The translations under genes were made by a program, and so were the position numbers. DNA of 6,205 nucleotides from Burkholderiales bacterium (GTDB lineage: Bacteria; Pseudomonadota; Gammaproteobacteria; Burkholderiales; Burkholderiaceae_C). Positions 1-5,879 of this stretch are shown here, one piece after another. The stretch is taken from the NCBI GenBank assembly GCA_011391855.1, contig JAABPT010000100.1, positions 1 to 6,205 on the forward strand. Reading direction: 5' to 3'. Position 1 is the stretch's first letter, and the number at the start of each line of letters is the position of its first letter. The notes beneath the pieces are model-generated. The model worked only from the letters and a program-made list of their open reading frames with translations, was not told where the DNA came from and did no database searches.

Positions 1-1490
1 GGTTGGCGGCTACCGAGCCCGCAACCGGTGCGGCGTCCCCCGGCGTGACCTTCAAGGCCGAGGGCCGCTACCGCGGCCAGGCGCTGGCCGCGAACGGCAG
101 CGGCGGGCCGGTGCTGGCCTGGGGCGACGAGACGCGACCGTACCCGCTGCGCGTGCAGGCCACGCTGGGACGTACCCATGTGCAGGCCGTGGGAACCGTG
201 ACGAGCCTGCTGCGCTTCACGGCCGTGGACCTGCTGCTGTCCTTGCGTGGCGACAGCCTGGCCTCGCTGTTTCCGCTCATCGGCCTGGCGTTGCCGCCCA
301 CGCCTGCCTATCGCAGCGAAGGCCGCCTGGTGCGCAAGGGCGCCGAGTGGCGCTACGAGTCGTTCACCGGCCAGATCGGCCACAGCGATATTGCCGGCAC
401 GCTGCAGGTGGACACAGCGGGCGCACGCCTGATGCTCAGCGGCGCGCTGGTGTCGCGCCGGCTCGACCTGGCCGACCTCGGGCCCGCCGTCGGCGCGCGC
501 GAAGGCGCTGCGGCGCCGGGGACCACAGCGGGCACCGCGCGCGTGCTGCCCAACCTGCCGTTCGACACCGCGCGCTGGGGCAGCCTGGACGCCGATGTCA
601 CGCTGCAGGCGAAGTCGCTGCGGCACGCCGAATCGCTGCCGCTGGAGGACCTGAAGCTGCGCCTGGTGCTGACCGACCGGCAGCTCACGCTCGACCCGCT
701 CGCCTTCGGCCTGGCCGGCGGCGAGCTCAAGCTGCGGGTGGTCCTGAATGGCCGTGCCGACCCGTTGCACGGGCAGGCCCAGGGCCGGCTGCGGGGCCTG
801 AAGCTGAGCCGCCTGCTGCCGACGGTCGACCTGAGCAAGACCAGCATCGGCGAGCTCAACGGCGAGGTCGACCTGTCGGGCCACGGCCCGTCGGTGGGCC
901 GCATGCTCGCCACGTCAGAAGGGCGCTTCAGCCTGGTGGCGCAGAAGGGCGAGATCAGCCGCCTGCTGATGGAACGCATCGGGCTGCACCTGCTGGAGAT
1001 CCTGCGCCTGAACCTGACCGGCGACGAGACGGTGGCCTTGAACTGCGCCGTGGCCGACTTCCGCGTCAGCCGCGGCGTGATGAAGGTGCAGGCGCTGGTG
1101 CTGGACACGGCGGTCAACACGCTGGTGGGCAGCGGCGACATCGACCTGGCGCAGGAGACCTTCGACCTCACCATCGTGCCGCGCACCAAGGTCACCAGCC
1201 TGGTCGCCCTGCGCACCCCGATCCACGTCACGGGCCCGCTCGGCAAGCCGGTGATCGAGCTCGACACGGGGCGCGTCGTGCTGCGCGGTGCCGGTGCGCT
1301 GGCGCTGGGGCTGGTGAATCCGCTGCTGGCGCTGATCCCGCTGGTCGAAGCCGGCCCGGGCCTGGACAGCGAATGCGGCAAGCTCGTGCGGCAGGCGCAG
1401 TCGGCGAAACCGGTGAAACCGGCTCAACCGGCGAAAGACGCGAATTCGGCGCCATCGGCGAAACCGGTGCAGCCGAAGACCGGGCCCTGA
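1..1490 (+). CDS. AsmA family protein, C-terminal part (5' end outside window)
   Basis: About 495 residues of an AsmA-like envelope protein are visible, ending at TGA 1488-1490. The family consists of inner-membrane-anchored periplasmic proteins built from repeating beta-strand units (AsmA, YhdP and TamB relatives), linked to outer-membrane assembly and lipid transport between membranes. The N-terminal membrane anchor is missing, so the gene is cut by the window edge and the TTG at position 3 is probably internal. Counting from that TTG, residues 15-160 and 195-290 show the alternating hydrophobic/polar strand pattern. Residues 285-460 resemble the AsmA C-terminal region: a GEVDLSGHG segment, a GSGDIDLAQETFDLT segment near 376-390, then HVTGPLGKP near 408-415. 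Cys348 and Cys458 could pair in the periplasm. Residues 466-495 form a Lys/Pro/Ala-rich tail. Family assignment is firm; the exact substrate is unknown. Confidence 0.85.
   Translation, partial: LAATEPATGAASPGVTFKAEGRYRGQALAANGSGGPVLAWGDETRPYPLRVQATLGRTHVQAVGTVTSLLRFTAVDLLLSLRGDSLASLFPLIGLALPPTPAYRSEGRLVRKGAEWRYESFTGQIGHSDIAGTLQVDTAGARLMLSGALVSRRLDLADLGPAVGAREGAAAPGTTAGTARVLPNLPFDTARWGSLDADVTLQAKSLRHAESLPLEDLKLRLVLTDRQLTLDPLAFGLAGGELKLRVVLNGRADPLHGQAQGRLRGLKLSRLLPTVDLSKTSIGELNGEVDLSGHGPSVGRMLATSEGRFSLVAQKGEISRLLMERIGLHLLEILRLNLTGDETVALNCAVADFRVSRGVMKVQALVLDTAVNTLVGSGDIDLAQETFDLTIVPRTKVTSLVALRTPIHVTGPLGKPVIELDTGRVVLRGAGALALGLVNPLLALIPLVEAGPGLDSECGKLVRQAQSAKPVKPAQPAKDANSAPSAKPVQPKTGP
1401..1469 (+). 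repeat. Imperfect short repeats encoding the AsmA Lys/Pro/Ala tail
   Basis: The 15-mer TCGGCGAAACCGGTG occurs exactly at 1401-1415 and again at 1455-1469. Related GAAACCGG and CAACCGGCGAAA units lie between them. They encode AKPV/AKPA-type units in the last 30 residues of the AsmA-like protein. The likely origin is slippage or duplication in a disordered, positively charged tail, so length may vary between strains. Confidence 0.7.
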
Positions 1491-1527
1491 ACGGACACCA
1501 GGTCCGCGCGAGGCCGCCGCGCCGCGT

Positions 1528-2547
1528 TCAGGCTTGGAACTGCTTGGCCGCGAAGGCCCAGACCATGCGCGAGGCATCGGGCCCGCGCCCGTCGCCGAAG
1601 GGCTGGCTGGCGGCGCCGCCGCTCCAGGCGTGCGCCAGGCGGCCCACCTCGACCAGCGTGGCCACGGTGTCGCCCCGGCGCTTGAATTCGGTCACCGACA
1701 TCGGGTAGCGCTGGCCGCGCTGCACCCGCCGCGGCGTGCCGACCCGCGCCCCCGCGGCCTCGGCCCACACCCGCACGGCGGCCTGGCCGTTGCGGGGCGA
1801 CACCACGGTGTCGGCGTCGCCGTGGATCACCAGCAGCGGCGGCCACTCGGCCGCCATTGCCGCCGGCGTGACGACCAGCGGCTGTGTCGTGCGGCGGCCG
1901 TGCATGGCGCCCAGCGCCGTCAGCGTGGACTCGGCCGTGCCCGGCGGGACGCCGGAATGCATGACCACGGCCTTGAACCGTTCCGGGTGCCGCGTTACCA
2001 GCAGCGCCGCCATGCTGGCTCCGGCGGACATGCCGGCAACCGCCACGCGCGTGCGGTCCACCGGGTACAGCAGGCAGACCTGGTCGATGGCCTTCATGAT
2101 CAGTGCCGCTTCGCCATGGGCGCGGCCGGAGGTGGTGTCGAACCAGTTCCAGCAGCGCTGGCCGTTGGCCAGGCGGTCTTGCTCGGGGTAGAGCACGAGG
2201 AAGCGCTCGCGCTCGGCAATGGCGTTCATGCGCGTGCTGGCCGCGAAGCTGCCGGCGTCCTGACCGCAGCCGTGCAGCATCACCAGCAGCGGCAGGCGTT
2301 CGCCGAACGGGATGCCCGCGGGACGGTACAGCCGGTAGCGCCGGGCGCCGCCTGCGCCCAGCGCCACGCCGGGCAGCCAGGCACCGGCTCCCGCTTTCGC
2401 GACGGTGCTCGGCCCGCGCTTGGCGACGGCGGGCTTGAGCGAGGTGCCGAGCGCGCGCGTGCCGGATTTCACCGCCTGGCGCGTGAGGGCGAGAAAGCTG
2501 CGCTCGAAGCTCTTGGCCCAGGGGACGGTGCGCAAGCGCTTCTTCAT
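1528..2547 (-). CDS. PHB depolymerase-family esterase (LpqC-like alpha/beta hydrolase)
   Basis: A 339-residue alpha/beta hydrolase of the poly(3-hydroxybutyrate) depolymerase / esterase PHB family. The fold starts near residue 60. The oxyanion-hole segment LHGCGQD is at 91-97, the nucleophile elbow GMSAG at 172-176 (Ser174), the acid residue probably Asp246 in IHGDAD, and the catalytic His probably His306 in LAHAWSGG. CWNWFD (132-137) is a typical family block. Residues 1-50 are basic and Ala/Ser-rich, with no clear signal peptide or lipobox, so secretion is not supported. The likely reaction is hydrolysis of an ester bond; the substrate (PHB oligomer, feruloyl/acetyl ester or other) cannot be read from sequence. 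The ATG at 2547 is chosen because the basic N-terminus fits homologues. No good Shine-Dalgarno precedes it, so translation may depend on read-through from xth 37 bp upstream. It converges with the AsmA-like gene. Confidence 0.88.
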   Translation of the reverse strand: MKKRLRTVPWAKSFERSFLALTRQAVKSGTRALGTSLKPAVAKRGPSTVAKAGAGAWLPGVALGAGGARRYRLYRPAGIPFGERLPLLVMLHGCGQDAGSFAASTRMNAIAERERFLVLYPEQDRLANGQRCWNWFDTTSGRAHGEAALIMKAIDQVCLLYPVDRTRVAVAGMSAGASMAALLVTRHPERFKAVVMHSGVPPGTAESTLTALGAMHGRRTTQPLVVTPAAMAAEWPPLLVIHGDADTVVSPRNGQAAVRVWAEAAGARVGTPRRVQRGQRYPMSVTEFKRRGDTVATLVEVGRLAHAWSGGAASQPFGDGRGPDASRMVWAFAAKQFQA

Positions 2548-2584
2548 GGCGCGTGCTGCTGCTGGTGCCGCTGCCGGAATCGAC

Positions 2585-3376
2585 TCACGCCGCGCCGGAC
2601 CCGTCGAATTCCACCACCACTGGCGCGTGGTCGCTGGGCCGTTCGTTCTTGCGTGGCGCCTTGTCGATGTGGCAGGACTTCACGCGCGGCTGCAGCGCCT
2701 GGCTGACGAGGATGTGGTCGATGCGCAGGCCCTGGTTCTTGCGGAACGCGAGGTTGCGGTAGTCCCACCAGCTCCAGCTCTTCGGCGGCTGCTCGAAAAG
2801 CCGGAAGGCGTCGACCAGGCCCAGCGCCAGCAGGCGCTGGAACTGCGCCCGCTCCTCGGGCGTGCAATGGATCTGGCCGGCCCAGGCCACGGGGTCGTAG
2901 ACGTCGCGGTCTTCGGGCGCGACGTTGAAGTCGCCCATCAACACCAGTTGCGGATGGCCTGCCAGTTCGGTGCGCACCCAGTCGTGCAACGCGTCCTGCC
3001 AGCGCATCTTGTAGACGAACTTGTCGCTGTCCGGCGCCTGGCCGTTGGGGAAATAGGCGCCGATGATGCGAATGCTGCCGCTCGCGCCGGCCACCGTACC
3101 GGCGATGACGCGTGCCTGGTCGTCGCCAAAGCCGGGGATGTTGTGCACCACCTCGCTGGCCGGCTCGCGCGAGAGCAAGGCCACGCCGTTGTAGGTCTTC
3201 TGCCCGAAGCACTGCGCCTGCCAGCCCTCGGCCAGGAGTTCGGCGTGCGGAAAGCGGTCGTCGGTGAGCTTCGTTTCCTGCAGCACGATGGCGTCCACCG
3301 GGTGGGCGTTCAGCCATTCCAGCAGTTGCGGCAGGCGCACGGCGAGCGAGTTGACGTTCCAAGTCGCGAGTTTCAA
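2585..3376 (-). CDS. xth: Exodeoxyribonuclease III (AP endonuclease)
   Basis: A 263-residue, full-length ExoIII of the endonuclease/exonuclease/phosphatase fold. It cuts DNA 5' of abasic sites and removes 3' blocking groups and 3' nucleotides in base-excision repair in the cytoplasm. The whole active site is visible: Asn7 in WNVNS, Glu34 in LQETK, Tyr108 in AYFPNG, Asp149 and Asn151 in GDFNVAPED, the Trp-rich WSWWDYR at 201-207, Asp220 in RIDHIL, and the Asp249-His250 pair in PSDHAPV. The start codon is TTG at 3376. It is chosen because the protein then begins MKLATWNVNS, exactly where the family begins, and an AGGA ribosome site sits 5 bp upstream. The gene heads a probable two-gene unit with the downstream esterase. 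Its own promoter must lie in the AT-richer gap 3377-3552, unless it is read through from the AbiE genes. Confidence 0.95.
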   Translation of the reverse strand: MKLATWNVNSLAVRLPQLLEWLNAHPVDAIVLQETKLTDDRFPHAELLAEGWQAQCFGQKTYNGVALLSREPASEVVHNIPGFGDDQARVIAGTVAGASGSIRIIGAYFPNGQAPDSDKFVYKMRWQDALHDWVRTELAGHPQLVLMGDFNVAPEDRDVYDPVAWAGQIHCTPEERAQFQRLLALGLVDAFRLFEQPPKSWSWWDYRNLAFRKNQGLRIDHILVSQALQPRVKSCHIDKAPRKNERPSDHAPVVVEFDGSGAA

Positions 3377-3381
3377 AGTAA

Positions 3382-3385
3382 TCCT
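3382..3385 (-). promoter_or_regulatory. Ribosome binding site deciding the TTG start of xth
   Basis: AGGA on the minus strand is followed by a 5-base spacer and then TTG (3376-3374). This Shine-Dalgarno match supports the TTG as the true start; no in-frame ATG nearby would keep the conserved N-terminal strand containing Asn7. Confidence 0.7.
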
Positions 3386-3464
3386 AAGTAGCTGTGTTTA
3401 TTGAGATTTATTTCTTTGGTCTTGAGCGGTACCCCCACGCATAACCCCAGAGTGTTTCGCTACG

Positions 3465-3493
3465 AACCCGGTTGACGCCATCGGGTTGCAACC
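3465..3493. repeat. Inverted repeat plus overlapping perfect 10-bp palindrome
   Basis: AACCCG (3465-3470) and CGGGTT (3482-3487) form a hairpin with an 11-base interval. GGTTGCAACC (3484-3493) is a perfect palindrome that overlaps the right arm. There is no following T-run in either direction, so an ordinary intrinsic terminator is unlikely. It could be a protein-binding site, a Rho-independent-like 3' end of the AbiE transcript, or a relic of an attachment site. The repeat is seen directly; the function is unknown. Confidence 0.5.
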
Positions 3494-3552
3494 TGTGGTC
3501 ATCATCCTACAAGCGGTCGTCGGCTCGCGCTCTTGGATTTCAGGGCAGGGCG

Positions 3553-4578
3553 TCATGCGGTCCCAGGCACCGCCGCGTTCACCTTGAGCGCCAGTGCGTG
3601 GCAACGCTGCAGCAGGGCGTCGAAGGGCTCGGCGTCGTCCAAGAGCAGTCCGTCATCGACCATGCGCTGGTAGTCCTCAGCCAGCGTCTTCCGCGCGTCG
3701 CCGCTGGGTGCCAGATCCAGCGCGCCGGTGACCGCTGCGCGATAGTCGATGGGCGCACCGTCCGGCGTCGACTCGGCGAAGAAGATGCTCTTCTGCTCGG
3801 CCACGGCGTGAGCCAGTGCGCGGTCCTTCGCTGCGCTGTCAACGAAGCCACCGGCATCGAGCCGCGTCACGTCGTGCCAGTGGCGTGCGAAGCGCGCGCC
3901 GCCGCGGAAGCTGCCTTGGGCACAGAAGACATGGATGGCCGTGGCCTTCTCCCAGAACGTGCGTTCCGGGCGCATGACCTGGGGCGTGGCCGACGGAAAG
4001 CTCACGCCCGCCAAGTGCGGCGCGGCGTCGCACGCGACTGCTCGCGGCTCGTGGGGCTCGCCTGTGGATCGTGCGCCGAACTCCAGCAGGACCGAGGGCT
4101 GGACATAGCCCGTGCCCTGGCCGAAGGCCTCGTAGTCGAGGAAGACCTGTTCGCCTTCCGCGCGCACTTTCGCCGGCAGCCCCTGCTCGGCCAGGGCTGC
4201 GGCCAGTTCAGGCGCCAGGCTTCGGCTGACGAGGTCGGCCAGTCGCTGCCGGATGGTCTTGCTCCACTTCTTCTCCTGGCTGCGCGACGTGGGCCAGGGC
4301 GTGTCGGCCTTCTCGATCAGGTCCGGTGCGATGGCACGGATGTCGTAAGTGAGGTCCACGTCCTCCGAGAAGCGCCTGATCACGCCGTAGGCCTTGGAGA
4401 GCGATGTTCCGCCCTTGAAGACCAGGTGCTGGGAGTGCGCGCCAGTGAACAGGTGGCGCAGGGCCCAGACGACCCACACGTCCTTCTCGAGCAGGTGCAG
4501 GGGGCGGCCCGAACGCTCTGCCGCGACGAGCAGCGCCTCGCGCTGATCCTCGCGCGACAGGGCGAAGAACTCAGGCAC
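3553..4578 (-). CDS. abiEii: AbiEii/AbiGii-family nucleotidyltransferase toxin (type IV TA)
   Basis: A 341-residue nucleotidyltransferase of the AbiEii (DUF1814) family. Members arrest growth after phage infection or loss of the antitoxin; the related mycobacterial MenT toxins add nucleotides to tRNA acceptor ends, while this protein's target is unknown. The core motif is intact: FKGGTSLSK at 54-62, then SEDVDL at 71-76, with Asp73 and Asp75 the expected metal-binding pair. Other family blocks are LLEKD (29-33), LLEFGAR (164-170), RTFWEKA (206-212, Lys211) and RHWHD (232-236). Nothing looks broken, so the toxin should be active. The start is GTG at 4578, inside the last codons of the antitoxin gene, with an 8-bp overlap (GTGCCTGA). 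No clear Shine-Dalgarno precedes it, which points to translational coupling. A start further downstream would remove N-terminal conserved sequence. Confidence 0.9.
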   Translation of the reverse strand: MPEFFALSREDQREALLVAAERSGRPLHLLEKDVWVVWALRHLFTGAHSQHLVFKGGTSLSKAYGVIRRFSEDVDLTYDIRAIAPDLIEKADTPWPTSRSQEKKWSKTIRQRLADLVSRSLAPELAAALAEQGLPAKVRAEGEQVFLDYEAFGQGTGYVQPSVLLEFGARSTGEPHEPRAVACDAAPHLAGVSFPSATPQVMRPERTFWEKATAIHVFCAQGSFRGGARFARHWHDVTRLDAGGFVDSAAKDRALAHAVAEQKSIFFAESTPDGAPIDYRAAVTGALDLAPSGDARKTLAEDYQRMVDDGLLLDDAEPFDALLQRCHALALKVNAAVPGTA

Positions 4579-5167
4579 GGGTTACCAGGGTACTGACCTG
4601 ACTCGCCAGCCAGGTGGGCAGGCGTGCGCGTGCGTTCGCGACGGCCAGCAGATCCGACGCCGGCAGCTTATGCCTGAGCCGGTCGAGGGCCGCCGATGAC
4701 CCCGAGGGCCCTGCCCAGGCCAGCGAGCGGATGACTTCGCCCGCGGCTTGGCCGGGGTAGAGCAGTTGCCACGGCGGGGCATGCTGCAACTCGACCGTCT
4801 GCGCGCCGAGCTTGAGCTTGCGGCTGCGGCCCGAGGTCAGGAAAACTTGGCGCACCGGCACCTGGGTCGTCAGTCCCAGCGCATTGGCCGCTGCTGCGCC
4901 GTTGCCGACGACGGTTTCGCCGCGTTGGCTGGCCCATTCCTGGACCACCTTCGCGACTTCCGGTGCACGCGCGCCGAACTTGCCTTTGACCGGCAGGACG
5001 TAGACGCCCCGTCCGGCGCGCAGCAGTTCGCCGCTGCGGGCCAAGCGCGACAGTACCTGATCCACCGCGGCCCGACTGCCCAGGTGCAGCAGAGCCTTGG
5101 CGGACAGGCTGGCGCCCTCCGGCAGCGTGGCGGCGTGCGTCAGGACTTGGTGGGCGAGGTTGGACAC
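4571..5167 (-). CDS. abiEi: AbiEi-type antitoxin / transcriptional repressor (DUF6088-like)
   Basis: A 198-residue protein directly upstream of the AbiEii toxin, overlapping it by 8 bp. Residues 1-60 look like a winged helix: a helix-rich start, AVDQVLSRLARSGEL at 34-48, then a basic wing, RAGRGVYVLPV at 50-60. Residues 60-198 match the style of AbiEi C-terminal domains, including NALGLTTQVP (95-104), VFLTSGRSRKLKLG (108-121) and VELQHA (125-130). In known type IV pairs the antitoxin does not bind the toxin; it counteracts toxicity through its C-terminal domain and represses the operon through the winged helix. An inverted repeat over the -10 region upstream fits such autorepression. The start is GTG at 5167; the upstream frame stays open but I found no in-frame ATG, GTG or TTG close by. 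An out-of-frame ATG lies at 5178. Family identity is strong; antitoxin function follows from family and context. Confidence 0.87.
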   Translation of the reverse strand: MSNLAHQVLTHAATLPEGASLSAKALLHLGSRAAVDQVLSRLARSGELLRAGRGVYVLPVKGKFGARAPEVAKVVQEWASQRGETVVGNGAAAANALGLTTQVPVRQVFLTSGRSRKLKLGAQTVELQHAPPWQLLYPGQAAGEVIRSLAWAGPSGSSAALDRLRHKLPASDLLAVANARARLPTWLASQVSTLVTRA

Positions 5168-5182
5168 GTTGGTTTCATGGCT

Positions 5183-5208
5183 GTCAGAAGTATCGCCTGG
5201 TTTCTGAC
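5183..5208. promoter_or_regulatory. Putative AbiEi operator (inverted repeat over the abiE promoter)
   Basis: GTCAGAA (5183-5189) and TTCTGAC (5202-5208) are perfect 7-bp inverted arms separated by 12 bp. The repeat covers part of the -10 hexamer and most of the spacer, and ends about 16 bp before the antitoxin start. Binding there would block RNA polymerase. A direct repeat TGGTTTC at 5170-5176 and 5198-5204 might mark a second contact. AbiEi proteins are known to bind inverted repeats in their own promoters; use of this one is inferred. Confidence 0.6.
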
Positions 5209-5217
5209 GAATTTCAA
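5189..5217 (-). promoter_or_regulatory. Sigma70-like promoter of the abiE operon
   Basis: On the minus strand a -35 box TTGAAA (5217-5212, five of six consensus bases) is separated by exactly 17 bp from a -10 box GATACT (5194-5189, four of six). Transcription would start near 5182, an A on the minus strand, leaving a leader of only about 15 bases before the GTG at 5167. No Shine-Dalgarno is seen in that leader. Confidence 0.6.
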
Positions 5218-5333
5218 GGACGGGAGTGACTTGTCGTGGAGGATGGCGCTTGGACCTTCGAGCCGGCTTGCCTTGCCGTCAGGGGGCCGGATTGCGAAAC
5301 AGATTCACCGACCCGACCCAGATGGTCAGTTCG

Positions 5334-5356
5334 AGAAAGGGCCGGGCGGGACCGGC
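5334..5356 (-). terminator. Weak candidate terminator after cueR
   Basis: On the minus strand GCCGG, a 6-base loop and CCGGC (5356-5341) are followed by CCTTTCT. The stem is short and the T-run poor, so this is a marginal call. It sits between the cueR stop (5399) and the abiE promoter, where a stop signal for the copper operon would be expected. The rest of 5218-5398 shows nothing else I can identify. Confidence 0.25.
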
Positions 5357-5398
5357 TCGCGTGGCCCCGCGTCGCGCGGACTGCAGGCGAGTCGCGCG

Positions 5399-5866
5399 CT
5401 ACCGCGAAGGCCGGTTCCGGGTTCGCGGCGACGTCGGCGCCATGACGCGGCCGGCGGGCAGGGCGGGCGTGCCGGCCGCCAGCGACTCCAGGATCGGGCA
5501 GTCCGGCCGGTCGTCGCCGTGGCAGCAATGCACCAGGTGCTCCAGGGTGGCCTTCATGGCCAGCAGTTCCTGCGCCTTCTGTTCCAGTTCGGTGATGTGC
5601 GCCATCGCCAGTGACTTGACCTGCCGGCTGGGCCTCTTCCGGTCGTGCCACAGGCTCACGAGTTCGCCGATCTCGACAATGGAGAATCCCAGGTCGCGCG
5701 CGTGGCGGATGAAGCGCAAGGTGTGCACGTCGCCCTCGCCGTACTGCCGGTAGCCCGCGTCGGTGCGTGCGGCGGCGGGCAGCAGGCCCACGGCTTCGTA
5801 GTGGCGCACCATCTTGGCCGAGATGCCCGAGGCCTGGGCGGCCTGGCCGATATTCATGACGCTCAT
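5399..5866 (-). CDS. cueR: CueR-type Cu(I)-responsive MerR-family regulator
   Basis: A 155-residue MerR-family activator. Residues 4-72 are the winged helix-turn-helix: NIGQAAQASGISAKMVRHYE at 5-24, GYRQY at 38-42 and RHARDLGFSI at 54-63. A dimerising helix spans about 76-112. The metal loop CHGDDRPDC places Cys115 and Cys123 eight residues apart, as in E. coli CueR (Cys112 and Cys120), followed by the typical PILESL. This identifies a monovalent-copper (Ag/Au) sensor that switches on copper-efflux promoters by distorting the operator spacer. The start is ATG at 5866, 7 bases after GAGGAG; a later ATG at 5857 would match the shorter E. coli N-terminus. The protein carries about 25 extra residues after the metal loop, Pro/Arg-rich and without the His cluster of E. 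coli. The gene lies 11 bp downstream of copA and is surely cotranscribed. Confidence 0.92.
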   Translation of the reverse strand: MSVMNIGQAAQASGISAKMVRHYEAVGLLPAAARTDAGYRQYGEGDVHTLRFIRHARDLGFSIVEIGELVSLWHDRKRPSRQVKSLAMAHITELEQKAQELLAMKATLEHLVHCCHGDDRPDCPILESLAAGTPALPAGRVMAPTSPRTRNRPSR

Positions 5867-5873
5867 CGCAGGG

Positions 5874-5879
5874 CTCCTC
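5874..5879 (-). promoter_or_regulatory. Ribosome binding site of cueR, overlapping the copA stop codon
   Basis: GAGGAG on the minus strand lies 7 bases before the ATG at 5866 and shares its first two bases with the copA TGA (5880-5878). This fixes the cueR start at 5866 rather than at the TTG at 5881, which lies before this site, and suggests that ribosomes finishing copA feed cueR translation. Confidence 0.75.

Larger units (their letters stand above)
3377..3552. other. AT-richer intergenic gap between abiEii and xth
   Basis: This 176-bp stretch is visibly richer in A and T than its neighbours, especially 3390-3420. It must hold the 3' end signal of the AbiE operon and, most likely, the xth promoter. 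I see no convincing -35/-10 pair: AATAAA-like boxes occur near 3400-3412 but lack a matching -35. No tRNA, IS end or U-tract terminator is recognisable. A minus-strand open frame (3398-3604) crosses it but has no support as a gene. The composition change is compatible with an insertion boundary. Confidence 0.5.

Noticed and set aside
1492..1506. Small hairpin CGGAC/GTCCG in the gap between the convergent asmA-like and esterase genes
   Set aside because: The stem is only 5 bp and there is no T-run on either side, too weak to call a terminator.
347..1708. 453-codon plus-strand frame overlapping the AsmA-like gene
   Set aside because: Its composition is almost all Arg, Ala, Gly and Pro, typical of a shifted frame in GC-rich coding DNA; the AsmA frame has the conserved protein signal.
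2544..3362. 272-codon minus-strand frame overlapping xth
   Set aside because: It is a frame shift of the ExoIII gene; all catalytic motifs lie in the other frame.
3398..3604. 68-residue minus-strand reading frame across the AbiE/xth gap
   Set aside because: It starts inside the toxin gene in another frame, has no ribosome site, and its product resembles no family I recognise. It may be a relic, but coding is not supported.
3472..4596. Long plus-strand reading frame opposite the AbiEii gene
   Set aside because: It is antisense to a well-supported conserved nucleotidyltransferase, and long open frames are expected opposite GC-rich genes.
3361..5398. Flanking direct repeats (att sites) around the AbiE module
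   Set aside because: Comparing both gaps by eye gave only short chance matches such as TCGCG; no convincing repeat pair was found.
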